DNA of 64,000 nt from Branchiostoma floridae (GCF_000003815.2 NC_049981.1:32698681-32762680); one strand, 5' to 3'; counted from the first letter of the stretch, positions 10,351 through 22,732 are shown. The notes: generated by a model from the sequence alone, not told the origin. Numbers and translations: made by a program.

Positions 10351-12044
10351 CGCACAGAAAGTTTGGATACGTCAAATGCTTTCGGAATGGCTAAAAAACA
10401 CAGAAGATTATTGTATTTGACTTTGTATTGTATTGTATTTGTATTTGCTGAGGTATAAACATAACATTTTGTACCAGAAAGCGCAATAATTTTCAGTTTT
10501 GACTGTTATAAAACAGATGACGCAATGTTTTATCTAACACCAGACAAAGGCTTATTACATTTGACTTAGCCGGTTAACATGTATTTTGTAACAGATCTAG
10601 AGAAACGGTATTTGTCCGTTTTGACAGAAAATATTTTTGAGACATTTAAGTTGTCTCTTCGGCATACTAAAATACATGTAAAATTCACGTAAAGAAACAC
10701 AACAGATTAAGTTAGATTTACAAACGCTGAAATCTTCCGTAAATGCCAAATGTATGTTTCCGATGCCTTTAATATATCTTAAAATCTGCTGAAATATTTC
10801 TCCGCCTTTAAGGGCTTTATACGTATCTCTGAAACTTTACTTAAAAAGTTGTTTTCGTGCTGTGAGGGTATAGGGCTGCGTGTCGGCAAAACATCTACTT
10901 AGGTTTATTTTCATTCCCGCAAAAACAATGTGAACCTTTATGGGTTTGTACGAGTTTGAATTGGGAGAAGGTCTTCATCGATAAACCAGTTTGGGGACCG
11001 TAATGAAAGTAATAAGGAGGGGATTAACTTATTTCATAACCTTCCTATCTCATTAATGTAAATGAAAAAGTAATAGATATTATTCACCCTTCGAGAGATT
11101 AGTTTTCTCAAGCCTTTCGGATTTAATTAAGGTATGCTTCAGATTGCCGTTTGATGAAGAGATTAGGAAAAAAGTTTTAGCAAAGGGAACGAAGATTTGA
11201 CGAGACACACAAAGATACAGATTAGGTAAAAAGGCTCCATAAGCCTGTACATTATCAAACTGTCACTCTTATTGATGATAGAACAAAAAGGATTAAGTAA
11301 CCAAGGCAACGGCAACTTGATCCGTCGATTCTCGTATCTTTAACAGGATTATGCTGAACTTAAAGATCAAAATCATGTTATCGTCATAGTAAAGTTTCCT
11401 CACTGTCGTATGTTTTTATCTCCTTTTCTTGAATATCAAAAGGAAGCAACGGAGAACACTAGCGTGACCCGTGAATCCAGTGATGATCTTAGCGGCAATG
11501 GGAGGATGTGTTTTGCAGTTTGCCAATGTAGTTATCTGCAGAGTAATGTTAGATACCCGCGGGTCCCATTATGCGTGAGTTGTCGTGTCAGAAATATGAC
11601 ACCACCATTTCTGATTTATTCGCGCGAAAACCATCCATCACGATTCAGCCCGGACGGACAGATCTGGAGTCTCGCAACTCGCACAAATTGAATCAATTTG
11701 GCAATGATTGCTGCAAGCAGCCATTAGTCCGGCGGTTCGGCTCTGATCTGTCCTGCCCTCCAAAAGAGTTAATCTTGTTCAGAACTTGGAGAAAATTCTA
11801 GAATAAGAACAACCTACGAGAGCAAAAAAAAAAAAAAAGTCAACTGAATTGTATATTTATATTTCATCAAGTATGACAAAACTCTAGGCATCTTAGAGAG
11901 GGGATTTGAAAATTGGGCCGACTCGCCAAAACTGCTGAGTACAAGCAGAGAAAGCACTCACAGACTACAGAGTACATGTCTTGTTTACTAAGTGTAAAAA
12001 CAGCTATGAACCTTAGCATACAGATTTAACAACATTCACCAATT
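10351..12044. other. AT-rich intergenic stretch, nothing recognised
   Basis: No gene is supported. The overlapping plus-strand ORFs at 11410-11801 have no domain. A poly(A) run sits at 11826-11838. Confidence 0.45.
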
Positions 12045-12085
12045 AGAGAGAGAGAGATAGTGTGTGTCTGTGTGTGTGTGAGTGC

Positions 12086-12122
<37 letters not shown>

Positions 12123-12127
12123 CGTGC

Positions 12128-12160
<33 letters not shown>

Positions 12161-12169
12161 TGTGTGTGC

Positions 12170-12204
<35 letters not shown>

Positions 12205-12223
12205 CGTGTGTGTGAGAGAGAGA
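12045..12223 (+). repeat. AG/GT/GC compound microsatellite
   Basis: (AG)n, then about 150 bp of alternating purine-pyrimidine GT with GCGT interruptions and a central GC run at about 12129-12145, then (GA)n. Long alternating GT/GC is a classic Z-DNA-forming sequence. The ORF over it is a Val/Cys low-complexity artefact. Confidence 0.9.
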
Positions 12224-12445
12224 AGGAATATTCAGCTTAGTATATTAAGCTATGATGATGTAAGAAGTATTGGAGTTAGTGTATTCTTGGAGCAAGCGGA
12301 AGGCTATCCGACAACCCAGAAACTAACTTGTTGCTGCCTAATCCCCCATATTTTCCAGGATGTACGGAATGCCAGCAAAGCTGAGCTGCACAAATATCTA
12401 ATTTCCCCGCCCGCCCGCACGTCCTCGGGAGGGAGGCGTATCGAT

Positions 12446-12750
12446 CGGCGGGCGTGGTCACCACTCGGACCGACGGGCACGGAGAGGGGGGCCGGTGGGC
12501 GTGGTCGCCTCTCGCACCGACGGGCACGGACAGGGGGGCCGGCGGGCGTGGTCGCCTCTCGCACCGACGGGCACGGACAGGGGGGCCGGCGGGCGTGGTC
12601 GCCTCTCGCACCGACGGGCACGGACAGGGGGGCCGGCGGGTACGGACAGGGGGGCCGACGGGCACGGACAGGGGGGCCGACGGGCGTGGACAGGGGGACC
12701 GTCGGGCACGGAGAGGTGGGCTTGCGGGCGTGGTCACCACTTGCGCTGAC
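12446..12750 (+). repeat. GC-rich minisatellite, 47-bp units passing into 22-bp units
   Basis: GCCGG cores at 12491, 12538, 12585 and 12632 are exactly 47 bp apart. After 12632 the array continues as 22-bp units (GCCGACGGGCACGGACAGGG type). The 47-mer is made of two related halves, each with CGGGCRYGG. It is open in several frames on both strands, so the proline/arginine-rich ORFs are artefacts. Confidence 0.9.
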
Positions 12751-13092
12751 AGAAAGGACGAGTTTAGTTTTATCATATTGATCCACAAGAAGAAGTACAG
12801 GATACAGACTTAATGTACTATTGCAAACAGAAATAGCAAAGACAAATAAAGGTACAATAACAGAAAGTAACACGGCATTTGCGTTGGGCTGTTCAGGGTG
12901 GGATGGAAAATTCAAAACAGGGTCATGCTTAGAATTGTTTAGATAGATATTGCAAGCGTTTGGTGTTTAGGATAACATCAAAATAGTTGAGTTTTAGAGG
13001 GAGGGAGGATAAAGGTGAACCATTGAGTATCAGGAACCATGCGGTCCTGTTCAGGCAGCATGTTCAAATCAAGGACAGACCTACCAGGACGA

Positions 13093-13124
13093 GTTGCCAC
13101 GGTGACAGGCGTCGCCATGGGAAC
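13093..13124. promoter_or_regulatory. Two adjacent RFX X-box motifs
   Basis: GTTGCCACGGTGAC at 13093-13106 and GTCGCCATGGGAAC at 13111-13124 lie 4 bp apart. The second fits the X-box consensus GTHNYYATRRNAAC fully. The first is a near-palindromic variant. X-boxes normally lie upstream of ciliary genes, but no such gene was recognised nearby. Confidence 0.35.
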
Positions 13125-13289
13125 GGTGATGAATGGAAGAACCGGTGATATCTGCGCATCCATCATCGCGGACAGGGAACAGGTAGGAATGATGAAAAGA
13201 GTTGTTCCTACATGGCGGAGCCATTCATCAACTGGTGAAAGAAAATAAGGCACCTTTAAAGAAATGTTTTGGCAGACAATCTATTACAA

Positions 13290-13655
13290 TGGCGAACCGA
13301 CATTACTGAGATGATACTGCATGGTACCGATTTAATACTGACAGTCACATTACAGTTGAAACAGTTATATCAGTAAAAGATACAGTTCCATCGGTAAAAG
13401 GTAGAACAGTTGGCTTTTGTTAGATAATGTTAGTTTGCCAGACACGCTAAAAACCCTTAGCAAACCTACAGTACAGAGATGGTATTTCATAGTACTGATA
13501 TGATACTGACAGTCACAGTACACTGAATACAGTATATTACCATTATTACCCATGGATCTCCCATATTACTGTTCAAACGGTTATTTAAATAAATAGGTAA
13601 AAGATACAAAGTTGTTTTTGCTAGATCATGTAAATTTGTACAGTTTTAACAGTCA
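13290..13655 (+). repeat. Diverged duplication, about 185-bp offset
   Basis: The motif GATACTGACAGTCACA recurs near 13335 and 13504. It is preceded by ATGGTAYYRATTT/ATGGTATTTCATAG variants and followed by a GTAAAAGATACA segment (13374 and 13597) and TTAGATAATGTTAG/CTAGATCATGTAAA. This is an old tandem duplication with no coding content. Confidence 0.45.
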
Positions 13656-15050
13656 CTTATTACAGTGCTAATTACGTTTTGTACACCCACTTATTCATCA
13701 ACTGCTGGAATTCAAGGATGGCCACATGTTTTTTTTTTTTTTCTGTTTAATGCATTTTGTAGACAAGGCCAAGGCTACATGCTTGACTTGGAGTGTTTAG
13801 TCAGGAAAAGCTGCATTTCGACGATTCCCGAAAGACTGTTGAGCGACGAGACTGGATTTGCATCTCCACATCTTGACGTTATATATTGGATAAGGACGTT
13901 ATTTAAAGTTTGATTTGAAGTGCGACAAATTCACTCATGAGCTCCTTTATCAATAATATTGGTTCATTGGTTTTACCTACGAATTAATAGTGATGACGTG
14001 AACACCTGTATCAGAGGTAGCATCCTTAAGATACCCCCACACTAAACGACAGAATGCACTTAACAGCCTTTCAGTATGGTAGGAAAATAAATAACACATG
14101 GTTCAAATAACATAGGCTTGGGTTAATAAACGTATATTGACAAGAAAAGAAATAGCAGGGTGTTATCACAGAACATGCCGTGATCTACTTAATGCGATGA
14201 TGATTCTGGCCGATGGAGAACACATTTGTAGTGTATAACTATTAACCCAGACCCCGTACCATTGTACAACAGGTGTGTCGCGCACTGCATGGCGTTTTGT
14301 GTCGGTGCAGGAGTGATGTGTTTAAGAGGACCCGGTGTGCCATGATCGGATTGTGTAATACATCTCTATAAGACTGTGGCAGAGGCTGGTGCTACCGAGA
14401 GTTGGGGACTGTTGGAGCAATTTTTCAGCGTGGTTGGAATTTTACAAACCAACGACACGCCAGAACCAATCTGCGCTGAACCAATTTCTTTATGAATTAT
14501 TTTCCATTGCTTTTGCGTGTTTTGGAAGTGCTTCTTTTATACGTGCTTATGTTGGTCACAACAGCTTTTTTTCTAAAATTGATTTTTATTATTAGATTGT
14601 TTCTCATTTTACAAGGGCTGTGCAATGGCTTTCCAACAAAAGGCATTTATGTTAATCACAGTAGCCCATTACAGATATTAAGCCCCATTTCTTATCGCAT
14701 AACACGACTGTTGAAATGGAACTAGCACAGATCCCCTTAATCAATCTGATTTAAACTCAAGATGTGTGCAGTTCATGTATAAGCCAAATGGGGGAGCTGT
14801 TGAAAGTAAACATAACGTGTATGTCTTACAATTGGGAAGCATCGCGCATTATGAAGACTGACATTCACAATACACGTAGGCTGTAGCATGGGCTGCGGGT
14901 GGCAAATGGCATTTTAAGACATTGACTTTTGATATTCACGCTGGTTCTGTAGACGTTAGGAAGGGCAAAGTATGGAAAGAGTCTTCTTCAATCCATTGCT
15001 CTTTACAACGAGATCAAAGATACAAATGGCTGTATGTAATGTACTGCTAG
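13656..15050. other. Intergenic stretch, nothing recognised
   Basis: A T-run occurs at about 13730. The ORFs at 14389-14725 overlap in two frames and have no domain signature. Confidence 0.45.
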
Positions 15051-15281
15051 TAGAGGTGGGTACCGGTAAAAAAAGGTAATTCACAAGTTTTTAAAAAGAT
15101 AATAGGTCCAGGTCCAGGTTCTAGCTCTGGTCCGGACCTGTACCTGAATTTTCTGTGCCCGTACCCACTTCTAGTTACATATTACCAGAAGGATTCCGTG
15201 CAAAATTATAGCACCGGGACCTGATCGTCTGGATCGGGTCCGGACCTGTACCTGAATTTTCTGCCCCGGTCCCCACCCTTA
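15051..15281. mobile_element. hAT-like MITE with duplicated right end
   Basis: Begins TAGAGGTGGGTACCGG at 15051 and ends CCCGTACCCACTTCTA at 15173, an inverted repeat typical of hAT termini. The right half (TCCGGACCTGTACCTGAATT onward, plus the flank GTTACATAT) is repeated about 108 bp downstream, ending at 15281. No ORF is present. An 8-bp target duplication could not be confirmed. Confidence 0.45.
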
Positions 15282-15504
15282 GTTACATATACTTAAGTAT
15301 AACCCTAAGTATTTGTTGTTAGTATTCTTGCTATTCTTATGTTGCGAAATGACTTATGGTCATGTCATCTTAAGTTATACGTTTCGTTATAATCTCAATT
15401 TTGTTGCTTTTGTTTTGATTGTCATTGTATGTAATATACAGAGCAGAAGACCTCTATAAGCTCATTGTGAGCTTCTTGTCCCATGCTCAAATAATGAATG
15501 CGAA

Positions 15505-15667
15505 TAGAATAAAAATGAAATGAAATAAAATGAAATGAAATAAAATAAAACAAAACAAAACAAAACAAAACAAAACAAAACAAAACAAAACAAAACAAAA
15601 CAAAACAAAACAAAACAAAACAAAATAAAATGAGATAAAATAAAATGAGATAAAATAAAATAAATAA
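15505..15667 (+). repeat. AAAAC pentanucleotide microsatellite with AAAAT-type flanks
   Basis: About 15 perfect AAAAC units at about 15548-15625, flanked by AAAAT and AAATG pentamers. On the minus strand it creates a Phe/Val/Leu-rich ORF (15422-15766) that is an artefact. Confidence 0.9.
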
Positions 15668-15689
15668 GGATTCCTTCCAGAAGCACAGC

Positions 15690-15850
15690 TCCTGCAGCCC
15701 CGGCGTGGAACCGTGAATAATGCAGACCCAGCCCGGCTCTCCGGACTCCCGGGATCCGCCGCTCATCAGTCTGTAATTAGCTCAGGCCGAGAACCAATCA
15801 CGGCTCATTAATATTTGCTGTGTCTGCTCAGAATGGGAAACAGATCAGGC
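15690..15850. promoter_or_regulatory. Candidate cis-regulatory island
   Basis: The block is GC-richer, with CCGGACTCCCGGGATCCGCC, then TAATTAG near 15774, AACCAATCACGG (CCAAT) near 15793 and CATTAATATTTGC near 15808. Homeodomain and CCAAT motifs in unique sequence suggest regulatory DNA. Function is inferred from motifs only. Confidence 0.22.
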
Positions 15851-16384
15851 TAAGGTACATCAGTGCTCGGATGTTCTTGCAGTTTTTTGTGCACATGAGC
15901 AATAATAGTACTAAATGTAGAAGAGGTAGTGTTTAAGGATGATATAGTTTGTACATAGATTTTAATTTAGGCTATGCAATTGATCTCTGATTTACTTTTG
16001 AGCAACCATTTTGGATCTCTGTGTTTCTCTAAACTTTCTCTATTTTAATCATATAATGTACAATGTTAAGTATGATCTTAAATTAGACAACATATCATAC
16101 AATACATCTTTCAAGTTTCTTGTCCATGACTTTTGAGGGTTTCCATCGCCAATCGGTCGCATCCATGAGTGGTGAGAGGTGTGCTTGAGGCTATCTACTA
16201 TCTATTACTATTTATCTTTATCATGTCGCCTGCTCTCAGTTGAATGTCCTGATTTTTTAAAACTTGATATATAGTAATGGCATCCAAGCTTAGTTTTTAT
16301 ATAACTGCTCGACTCTTTTGTAATTAGATAATTTGTAACATCCTACGTAACACGTGCAATGTGGATGTAATTCAGTGCAAGACT
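15851..16384. other. Intergenic stretch, nothing recognised
   Basis: AT-rich with no supported feature. Confidence 0.45.
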
Positions 16385-16488
16385 GTCTGTCTGCCTGTTT
16401 CTGTCTCTCTCTCTCTCTCTCTCTCTGTGAGTGTGTGTGAGTGTGTGTCTGTGTGTCTGTCCGTCTCTTTCTTTCTCTCTCTCTCTTT
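16385..16488 (+). repeat. CT/GT compound microsatellite
   Basis: (CT)n, then GT-rich, then TTTC and (CT)n again. ORFs over it on both strands are low-complexity. Confidence 0.9.
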
Positions 16489-17196
16489 GCAAATGACACC
16501 ACAATTCGCCTTCATTCGTGGGGTACAACATTACATTCTACGTGCCTTTCTTTTTTTCTTTCTTTCTTCTTCATCCAGCTTTATTCATTCATTCTTTTTT
16601 GATATTTCATTTCGTTTAACTCTTTGTCCCTACCGTTTCCCTTCTTATGTGCGTACAGATTCCATTGAAAAATGATGAATGCCCATGTACATGTACATGT
16701 CCTGCTGGTAGGGCATGCCCCTTACCCAGGATAATCGCGCAGCTCCAGGCTGTAAAACTGATTATGACAGACTCACTGCCACCAGTCATTGTTTATCAAC
16801 CAATCTTCATGATAAATTGGATAAGACTTTACATGAAACTACATCAAGCAACATAGTTTTTAGAAGCAAGCATGTCGTCAACTTCTATTTTCTCTGAAAT
16901 AGATATTGATTCATGTTAAAACCATCTAAATGTACGCGAATAAAATCTGCCAGAACGTAGTTTTACCGATGATTAAGACTTCAGCGTCCGGCAGCTGTAA
17001 AAATGATTAGTTTTGCAAAGATCAGACCGTAAAGGGTTCCGGGGTTAATGTGATGAGTAACGTCTGAAGATTAGACTCAAATGTAGTTTTCCAGCAGGTT
17101 TCAACCACTTAGATAACTGATAGAGCACCGTTCTGCACTCAGGGCACTGTAGAGCTGGTTATGTATTGCTTGAAGACAAGTCCAAACAGTAAGGTC

Positions 17197-17536
17197 ATGT
17201 TGATTTGATTATATGGATGGCATCTTCTGGGAACCTCAAAACTGGTGCGAGCGTCCAGACAAAAACGTTTCGCCCAAAACATTTGCCTTCATTGTGAGAT
17301 GTAAATGGTCAGGAAGATTGTCTGAACAATTAAATCATGCATTTTTGTTCTATAACTTGGTACTGACTTTGGCATTCTAGGACATTAGTTGGCCGTTTGT
17401 CAATTCACGGCGTATATTAGCTCATTTCGCAGATGCTCTGTACGATTGCCAGTATGTTACAAAATTTTTATTTTGTAATTTTTGGCCGAAAGTTTATGCG
17501 TGCGCGGATGTCATCCATATAAGCAAATTAACAAAG
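17197..17536. mobile_element. MITE-B copy 1
   Basis: The left end ATGTTGATTTGATTATATGG then ATGGCATC at 17197-17224 is the inverse of the right end GATGTCATCCATATAAGC then AAATTAACA at 17507-17536. Inner termini also match those of the second copy (54737-55114), with GGCCGAAA and GCGTGCGCG-type steps. The element is 340 bp and non-coding, consistent with a non-autonomous DNA transposon. Confidence 0.6.
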
Positions 17537-19315
17537 CCTTCTTACGTTTTGCTCATAGTTTACTGCCGCCATATTGGTGTCCCTATTTACATTTGAGTGA
17601 GTCACAGCCCAAGCGCTTTTGGATGTCAAAAGATCTTTTGATGCCCTCAATTAAATACAACTAAATGTCTGCAGAATACCACAAAAAAACTATAAAACGA
17701 TGATGACCAAATCAAACACAAAACATCAGCAACAATTGACCTCCGACCCTGAAGTTCACGTGGGACACCAAGACGACAGTTTCTGCCTATTTCATCAATA
17801 ATAAAGGAACATGGGTGAAAACGGTCTCTACCAAACCAACCTAGTGTTTTGAAACTGCCTAAAATAGTGCACAAAGGAAGACATTATCCAGATGAAGTCT
17901 TCTTGCTTTGTAAACCCATGGGCTAGATGGGAAGACAAGATAAGCTATTGTAGCGAACACTGCAGAATGTACGGTGTGTTTATGTCTGTCTGTGAAGATG
18001 CCACATCCGCTGTTTCAAAGCTCCTCCCGGATGTATGTTCGTGACTCGTACTTTTATCTCCTTAATTTACAGTCACGAAACATCCAGGAAGACCTGAAGT
18101 CTGGATTTTACTGAGTGAAAGATTTCTATGTTTAAGTCAGGCGCTCTTTGGGAGCATAAGCGATCAAATGATGAAATATCTGGGACAAACGTATATTGTC
18201 TGGGCCTTCTGTTATATGTCAAACCGTGGTTCAAATAGATGACATGTCATCAGCAGTGAACAGGTCAACATCTTAAACTGACGTGATTGAAAAGGGCGAA
18301 AAGTGATGCTGAAATTCCCATCAGTTTGTTACACCAACATCTGTTCCTTGAACAGAAACTTTGTCACTCACAGTTAACTGGTAAATCTGACTACTGTGTA
18401 AGGAATGGGCAACTTGACTAGCTCTGGGCATCCTTGTATGAATGTGAAATCTGACTGTAGAAGAATTGTTGCGTTTAGAATGGACGGGCGGGAATATGCA
18501 TTTATAATTTTCTAGACCTTAGATATGCAAATATCCAAGTACTCCAACAACGCCCTAGTGGTACACATTCTTGTCCTTCAATGAGAAATGTCTATTCCTA
18601 TTTTTGAATAGTCGGATTATACCTAAACTCATACTATCCTACATTTCCAAGCATCACCAAGAAGCGACAAGTAACTGAAAGTTTGCAGATAGGCTGGAAT
18701 AGGATACCAGCATGCCTTTGATGTGACCTGTTCTTTCCTTAGATCAGCTGGACAAGAAATGTACAATTAAGTTTTTCGTTATCATAATGTATTACCATAA
18801 CGGAAGGTAGAATAATGTTTTTGCTTTGTTTCTTCTTCTCCAAATAAATGATATGAATGACGCACACAAGACGACTGTGACCATGGTTACCGTAAGTGTA
18901 GCTTACACCCTGTGGTGTTTGAGTACATGATGTAGCAAGTGGCAGGACAGAGTTGGAGGGCTGGTCAACTCTGTATGAATATATCAAAGTAAGAATAAAC
19001 AGAGCAGTAGTTTGTTGGCTTAGACAATGTGACAATTTTTTACGTTTGTAAGTAATGCCTCTCTAGTTCGTCCAGTCACTTTGCCCTACTGCCTGAACAG
19101 TTTGATCCTGCGAATGTGAAATCTTCTTCCCCGCTGATCGAAGTGTCTGCCACTGGAATTAAAGACGGTGTTCAGCGTGCCAGAATCCATATCTAATCAT
19201 CCCCGGTCCCGCAGGAAACATTACAGGAGCAGCACTTGGCTTTCCCCTACGCCTGACAGCCTCGTGTCGCGGAGACAACTCATCATCTCCCGCCCACCAG
19301 GAGCGTGATTCCCCT
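17537..19315. other. Intergenic stretch, nothing recognised
   Basis: No supported gene. The 98-residue minus ORF (18739-19035) has no motif. A GC-richer block at 19180-19310 precedes the 57-bp minisatellite. Confidence 0.4.
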
Positions 19316-21573
19316 GTAGACAGGTGTGTTGTACGGACAGGTGCGTCATGCAGGTGCACAATAACGCAGTCCATCTACAGACAGGTTTATCGTACGAACA
19401 GGTGCGTCAGGTGCACAGTAACGCCGTCCATCCACAGACAGGTGTACTGTCCAGACAGGTGCTTCAGGTGCGCAGTAACACCGTCCATCTACAGACAAGT
19501 GTACTGTCTGGTCAGGTGCGTCAGGTGCACAGTAACACCGTCCATCTACAGACAGGTGTATCATACGGACAGGTGCTTCAGGTGCGCAGTAACACCGTCC
19601 ATCTACAGACAGGTGTGATGTACGGACAGGTGCGTCAGGTGCGCAGTAACACCGTCCATCTACAGACAGGTGTATCGTACGGACAGGTGCGTCAGGTACG
19701 CAGTAACACCGTCCATCTACAGACAAGTGTACTGTCTGGTCAGGTGCGTCAGGTGCACAGTAACGCAGTCCATCTACAGACAGGTGTACTGTACGGACAG
19801 GTGCGTCAGGTGCACAGTAACACCGTCCATCTACAGACAGGTGTATTGTACGGACAGGTGCGTCAGGTGCACAGTAACACCGTCCATCTACAGACAGGTG
19901 TACTGTACGGTCAGGTGCGTCAGGTGCACAGTAACACCGTCCATCTACAGACAGGTGTATCATACGGACAGGTGCTTCAGGTGCGCAGTAACACCGTCCA
20001 TCCTCAGACAGGTGTGTTGTACGGACAGGTGCGTCAGGTGCACAGTAACACCGTCCATCTACAGACAGGTGTGTTGTATGGACAGGTGCGTCAGGTGCAC
20101 AGTAACACCGTCCATCTACAGATAGGTGTGTTGTACGGACAGGTGCGTCAGGTGCACAGTAACACCGTCCATCTACAGACAGGTGTGTTGTACGGACAGG
20201 TGCTTCAGGTGTACAGTAACGCCGTCTATCTACAGACAGGTGTATCGTGCAGACAGGTGCTTCAGGTGCACAGTAACACCGTCCATCTACAGACAGGTGT
20301 GTTGTACGGTCAGGTGCGTCAGGTGCGCAGTTACGTCGTCCATCTACAGACAGGTGTACTGTACGGACAGGTGCGTCAGGTACGCAGTAACACCGTCCAT
20401 CTACAGACAGGTTTATCGTACGGACAGGTGCGTCAGGTGCACAGTAACGCAGTCCATCTGCAGAAAGGCGTATCGTACGGTCAGGTGCGTCAGGTGCGCA
20501 GTACCACCGTCCATCTACAGACAGGTGTACTGTACAGACAGGTGCGTCAGGTGCACAGTAACACCGTCCATCTACAGACAAGTGTATCGTACGGACAGGT
20601 GCGTCAGGTGCACAGTAACACCGTCCATCTACAGACAGGTGTATCGTACGGACAGGTGCGTCAGGTGCACAGTAACGCAGTCCATCTACAGACAGGTGTA
20701 TCGTACGGACAGGTGCGTCAGGTACGCAGTAACACCGTCCATCTACAGACAGGTGTGTTGTACGGACAGGTGCGTCAGGTGCACAGTAACGCAGTCCATC
20801 TACAGACAGGGGTATCATACAGCAGGTGCGTCAGGTGCACAGTAACACTGTCCATCTACAGACAGGTGTGTTGTACGGACAGGTGCTTCAGGTGCACAGT
20901 AACGCCGTCCATCTACAGACAGGTGTATCGTACAAACAGGTGCTTCAGGTGCGCAGTAACACCGTCCATCTACAGACAGGTTTACGGTACGGACAGGTGC
21001 GTCAGGTGCGCAGTAACACCGTCCATCTACAGACAGGTTTACGGTACGGACAGGTGCGTCAGGTGCGCAGTAACACCGTCCATCTACAGACATGTGTACT
21101 GTACGGACAGGTGCGTCAGGTGCGCAGTAACACCGTCCATCTACAGACAGGTGTATCGTACAGACAGGTGCGTCAGGTGCGCAGTAACACCGTCCATCTA
21201 CAGACAGGTGTATCATACGGACAGGTGCGTCAGGTGCACAGTAACACCGTCCATCCTCAGACAGGTGTATCGTACAGACAGGTGCGTCAGGTGCGCAGTA
21301 ATACCGTCCATCTACAGACAGGTGTACTGTACGGACAGGTGCGTCAGGTGCGCAGTAACACCGTCCATCTACAGACAGGTGTATCGTACAGACAGGTGCG
21401 TCAGGTGCGCAGAAACGCAGTCCATCTACAGACAGGTGTGTTGTACGGACATGTGCGTCATGCAAGTGCACAGTGACGCCGTCCATCTATAGACAGGTGT
21501 ACTGTACGGACAGGTGCGTCAGGTGCGCAGGAAGGCCATCCATTTACAGACAGGTGTACAATCCGGCCAGGTG
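19316..21573 (+). repeat. 57-bp minisatellite, about 38-39 copies
   Basis: The unit is CAGTAACACCGTCCATCTAC, then AGACAGGTGTATCGTACGG, then ACAGGTGCGTCAGGTGCR. The period of 57 (3 x 19) keeps frames open, giving a 722-codon ORF on plus (19324-21492) and 490- and 223-codon ORFs on minus. A shortened unit near 20818 shifts register, yet the ORF stays open because the unit lacks stops in several frames. Variants hit second codon positions (CAC/CGC, CGT/CTT, TCG/CTG) as freely as third. No signal peptide or domain is seen, so I treat it as non-coding. Each unit holds three CAGGTG E-boxes. Confidence 0.9.
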
Positions 21574-22469
21574 CGCAGAAGGGACGCCAATCAAACCTAT
21601 CATCATCATCATCGCCGCATGTCCGTCAAATTAAACCCATACACAATTTCTGAATATACAATTCACGAAATAACGCTATGGTTAATGTACGTACCAAGAG
21701 CACATAAATGGTTATGAAAACTCTCTCCCTGTTTCTGATATGTGTGATACATGAAGGTAGATATATGAAACAAATGTATTATATAGTTATACTTAAGGTT
21801 CACAGTACGGCCGTCAATTTTCCTTATAACCGACAACTTCTGAACATCCGATAACAGCGGTTAATGTCTAGATTTGTGGTTACAAAAAACGCAAAACTCT
21901 TTCCGTGTTTCTGATGTAAATGATATACGTAAATAGGCCTATCTGTAACCGAGATGTGTTGTACGTAACGGTGATTCAGCCAGGCAGTGTGTGTGTGCTC
22001 TTATGTGTTGTCTTTGTGTTTTTCATGTTCTTTTGTTTTGTTGAATAAAAAAAAAAGTAAGGCGTTTGTTTCAGAGACAAGTCAAAGTCACATTGCCTAC
22101 CACAGAGGATGAGATCTCCCATTGTGTCCCCAGTGAGCATTAGTTTGCCATGCCGGCGGCAAGGACACGACAAACGCAGCTACATGAATCTTTCCTTTAA
22201 CAGTCTTTATCGGTCTGTAGAGGATATCTGTGCAATAACCGGAGGGAACAGGGTGGCGCCATGTAAACATCTGCACCAGTTAAACATACATCGCTGGTCG
22301 GTAATACTCCCTTTCCACTGGAGACTGAGAGACTCAAGATTTGTCGACAAGTCACTCAGCTAATTCTTCATAGAAAAAAAGGGAACTGTTAGCATTGTGT
22401 GTGTGTGTGTATGTTTTATATCTGCTGAGTAATGATTTTACACCGTGCATCATATCCCGATGCATTATG
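21574..22469. other. Intergenic stretch, nothing recognised
   Basis: A short (CAT)n run at 21599, a poly(A) at 22048 and a short GT run at 22395 are the only features. No gene is supported. Confidence 0.4.
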
Positions 22470-22700
22470 AAGGGTCACATAAACCCAATCCACATTTCCA
22501 AACGGGGCCCGATCGGGCTGTCTGCGGAAACGAAAAATAGAAATGTATACGTAAAACTAAAGCGTTACACAAATGATGCCCACGTCTATACTCTTTACGT
22601 CTTGTGTCGTTTGTCTTTGATATCATACTATTCGTTCGTTTCCAAAAGCTGCTTGGCCAGTTGGCCAGAAAATATGAAGTAGACGTAAGGCTGAGGTCCC
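22470..22700. mobile_element. MITE-A copy 3
   Basis: ACATTTCCAAACGGGGCCCG then ATCGGGCTGTCTGCGGAAACG at the left end mirrors CGTTTCCAAAAGCTGC then TTGGCCAG and GAAAATATGAAG at the right end. The most terminal bases are diverged. Non-coding. Confidence 0.55.
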
Positions 22701-22732
22701 AATTGGAAAAATGAACAGTTCACGGGCTGTTT

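Noticed and set aside
12062-12915. Long Pro/Arg/Gly-rich ORFs on both strands
   Set aside because: Produced by the GT microsatellite and the 47/22-bp GC-rich minisatellite.
15422-15766. Phe/Val/Leu-rich ORF that resembles a membrane protein
   Set aside because: It is the AAAAC/AAAAT microsatellite read on the minus strand.
18876-18890. GTGACCATGGTTAC considered as another X-box
   Set aside because: Departs from the consensus at key half-site positions and has no supporting context.
19324-21492. 722-codon plus-strand ORF with 19-residue repeats, and a 490-codon minus ORF with Cys-rich 19-residue repeats
   Set aside because: Both derive from the 57-bp minisatellite. Several frames on both strands are open, a register shift near 20818 does not close the ORF, and substitutions show no codon-position bias. 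No start context, signal peptide or domain was seen.
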